Shown here piece after piece: positions 5,274-6,260 of a DNA stretch of 6,260 nucleotides. Position 1 is the first letter of the stretch. Every line of letters begins with the position of its first letter. Source of the stretch: Verrucomicrobiota bacterium (lineage in GTDB: Bacteria; Verrucomicrobiota; Verrucomicrobiia; Limisphaerales; UBA11358); NCBI GenBank assembly GCA_026225155.1, contig JAMFSG010000376.1, positions 1 to 6,260 on the forward strand, given 5' to 3'. A program made the translations under genes and the position numbers. The notes below the pieces were generated by a model. The model was not told the DNA's origin. It searched no databases and saw nothing but the letters and a program-made list of their open reading frames with translations.

Positions 5274-6260
5274 TCACGGCACGCCAATGTTCGCGCCCGG
5301 CGGGCGGAAGGTAACAAAATAAAATCCGTTCGTGGATTTTTGTTTCAGATAAAGATTGAGCGTCCCGTTGTAACTGGTGGTGAAGCGGTTGGAAACGGTG
5401 TTGCCGTTTTGCGCGACGGCGAACGGCAGCGCGGCCCAGCCAAAATTTGTGCGCGAAGTGATATTCGCCACGTTGGTCAGTCCCGCGCCGGAACCGGCGT
5501 CAAATAGCGACGGATTGCCGTAAACTTCGTAGGTATAATTTGTGAAGCACGGGATGGAAACCTGAAACTGGTTTGTGCCGCTGACTTCCTGGGCGGCGAT
5601 GATCAACGAGCCGCTGCCGCTCGGATAAGTCGGTTCGGTTGCGGTGCTGCCGACGATGAAATCAAAATTCGCCGCCTGTTCGCCAGTCGTGGAATCCAAG
5701 GTGTTGTAAGTGAGAATCAATTTGTTGATCTGCGATTGCGTGATGCCGGAAGTGATCATTTCTTTGACGACTTGATCGCTTAAATCCGTTCCGCCCGTGG
5801 CGGTTAGGCTGGCGCTGCTGGCGGTGTAGGAAGCCGATGGTTGCCACCATAATTTGCCGCTGGAGGTGTAACAGACTTCGTTCCAGAAAAGTTGCGTGCA
5901 ACTGCGCGTCAGCGCGCCCGGCGGCGTGACGGCCAGATGATAATGCCGCGTGCGCGGCGTGTAGAGTCCGGCCTTGACCGTGCGAAATTTGTAATAGCCG
6001 CCGCTGCCGGTGAGGCACTGGCCGAAGCCCTGAAAATTCGCGTCGTAAGCGGTCGAAATCGGCGCGTTGACGGTCTGGTAAATATAATTGCCGCCGTTGT
6101 CCGCGTGCCAGAGTTCGACGAGCGCGCCGCTGATGGGATTGCCGCTCGGGTCGAGAATGCGCCCGTAAATATATTGCACCGTGCCGGTCGCGGCGGTGGT
6201 GTTGTCGTTGACATAAAGCAGGTCGTTGTCCTTCGTCAACGGCATCGCGTTGGCGGTCGG
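5274..6260 (-). CDS. Intradiol ring-cleavage dioxygenase-like protein, N-terminus cut by window edge
   Basis: Numbering here is from the Met at 6243-6245. The core at about 24-110 is the intradiol dioxygenase fold: YGRILDPSGNPISGALVELW, then GGNY, then FRTVKAGLY and RHYH. The four non-heme Fe(III) ligands of the family are all present in order: Y54, Y95, H101 and H103. The short Y-to-H spacing (6 residues) is that of the uncharacterised intradiol-like group, not of true catechol or protocatechuate enzymes. An unfamiliar segment (about 110-205) and a Thr/Asn/Gly-rich beta-type C-terminal region (about 210-323) follow. The frame stays open past this Met to the window edge (PTANA), which looks like the end of a signal peptide with an ANA cleavage site, so the true start is probably outside. 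Substrate unknown; likely an exported oxygenase acting on an aromatic diol. It ends 3 bp from the kinase stop. Confidence 0.82.
   Translation of the reverse strand, partial: PTANAMPLTKDNDLLYVNDNTTAATGTVQYIYGRILDPSGNPISGALVELWHADNGGNYIYQTVNAPISTAYDANFQGFGQCLTGSGGYYKFRTVKAGLYTPRTRHYHLAVTPPGALTRSCTQLFWNEVCYTSSGKLWWQPSASYTASSASLTATGGTDLSDQVVKEMITSGITQSQINKLILTYNTLDSTTGEQAANFDFIVGSTATEPTYPSGSGSLIIAAQEVSGTNQFQVSIPCFTNYTYEVYGNPSLFDAGSGAGLTNVANITSRTNFGWAALPFAVAQNGNTVSNRFTTSYNGTLNLYLKQKSTNGFYFVTFRPPGANIGVP

Overview
The window looks like chromosomal DNA of a free-living Gram-negative bacterium, most likely a Verrucomicrobiota member (Pedosphaera/Limisphaerales-like). This is an inference. It rests on secreted Pro/Gly-rich EF-hand proteins, an intradiol-dioxygenase-like protein with a C-terminal extension, few clear Shine-Dalgarno sequences, and an intergenic inverted repeat built on a CGCGGATAA-type unit. 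I could not run a database search. Coding regions are moderately GC-rich, while the first ~490 bp are strikingly AT-rich.

Layout: 1-487 is AT-rich and non-coding as far as I can see, with two adjacent palindromes and a plausible promoter. 488-1693 (+) encodes a TetA-like 12-TM MFS exporter. 1697-1828 is a 132-bp inverted-repeat element. 1831-1899 carries two hairpins, one of them a good rho-independent terminator for the minus strand. 1904-2470 (-) encodes an exported protein with four EF-hands. 2531-2971 (-) encodes a stand-alone receiver-domain protein. 2972-3132 is a divergent control region. 3133-3783 (+) and 3780-5270 (+) encode an OmpR-family response regulator and its membrane histidine kinase, coupled by an ATGA overlap. 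5274-6260 (-) is an intradiol dioxygenase-like protein that converges on the kinase with a 3-bp gap and runs off the right edge of the window.

The main observation is that 2.5-3.1 kb looks like a compact, self-contained two-component regulon. The same 17-bp direct-repeat box, CTT(A/C)AT-N5-CTTAAG, occurs three times. There is one copy upstream of each of the three transcription units (EF-hand gene, lone receiver gene, regulator/kinase operon), always oriented toward the gene it precedes. This is the box architecture known for the PmrA/QseB branch of OmpR-family regulators, and the encoded regulator has the short winged-helix C-terminus of that branch. The model is that the kinase senses a periplasmic signal through its Pro/His-rich loop, its regulator activates its own operon, an exported Ca2+-binding protein, and a lone receiver that could act as phosphate sink or second output. 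The box matches and gene order are visible in the sequence; the regulatory model is inference.
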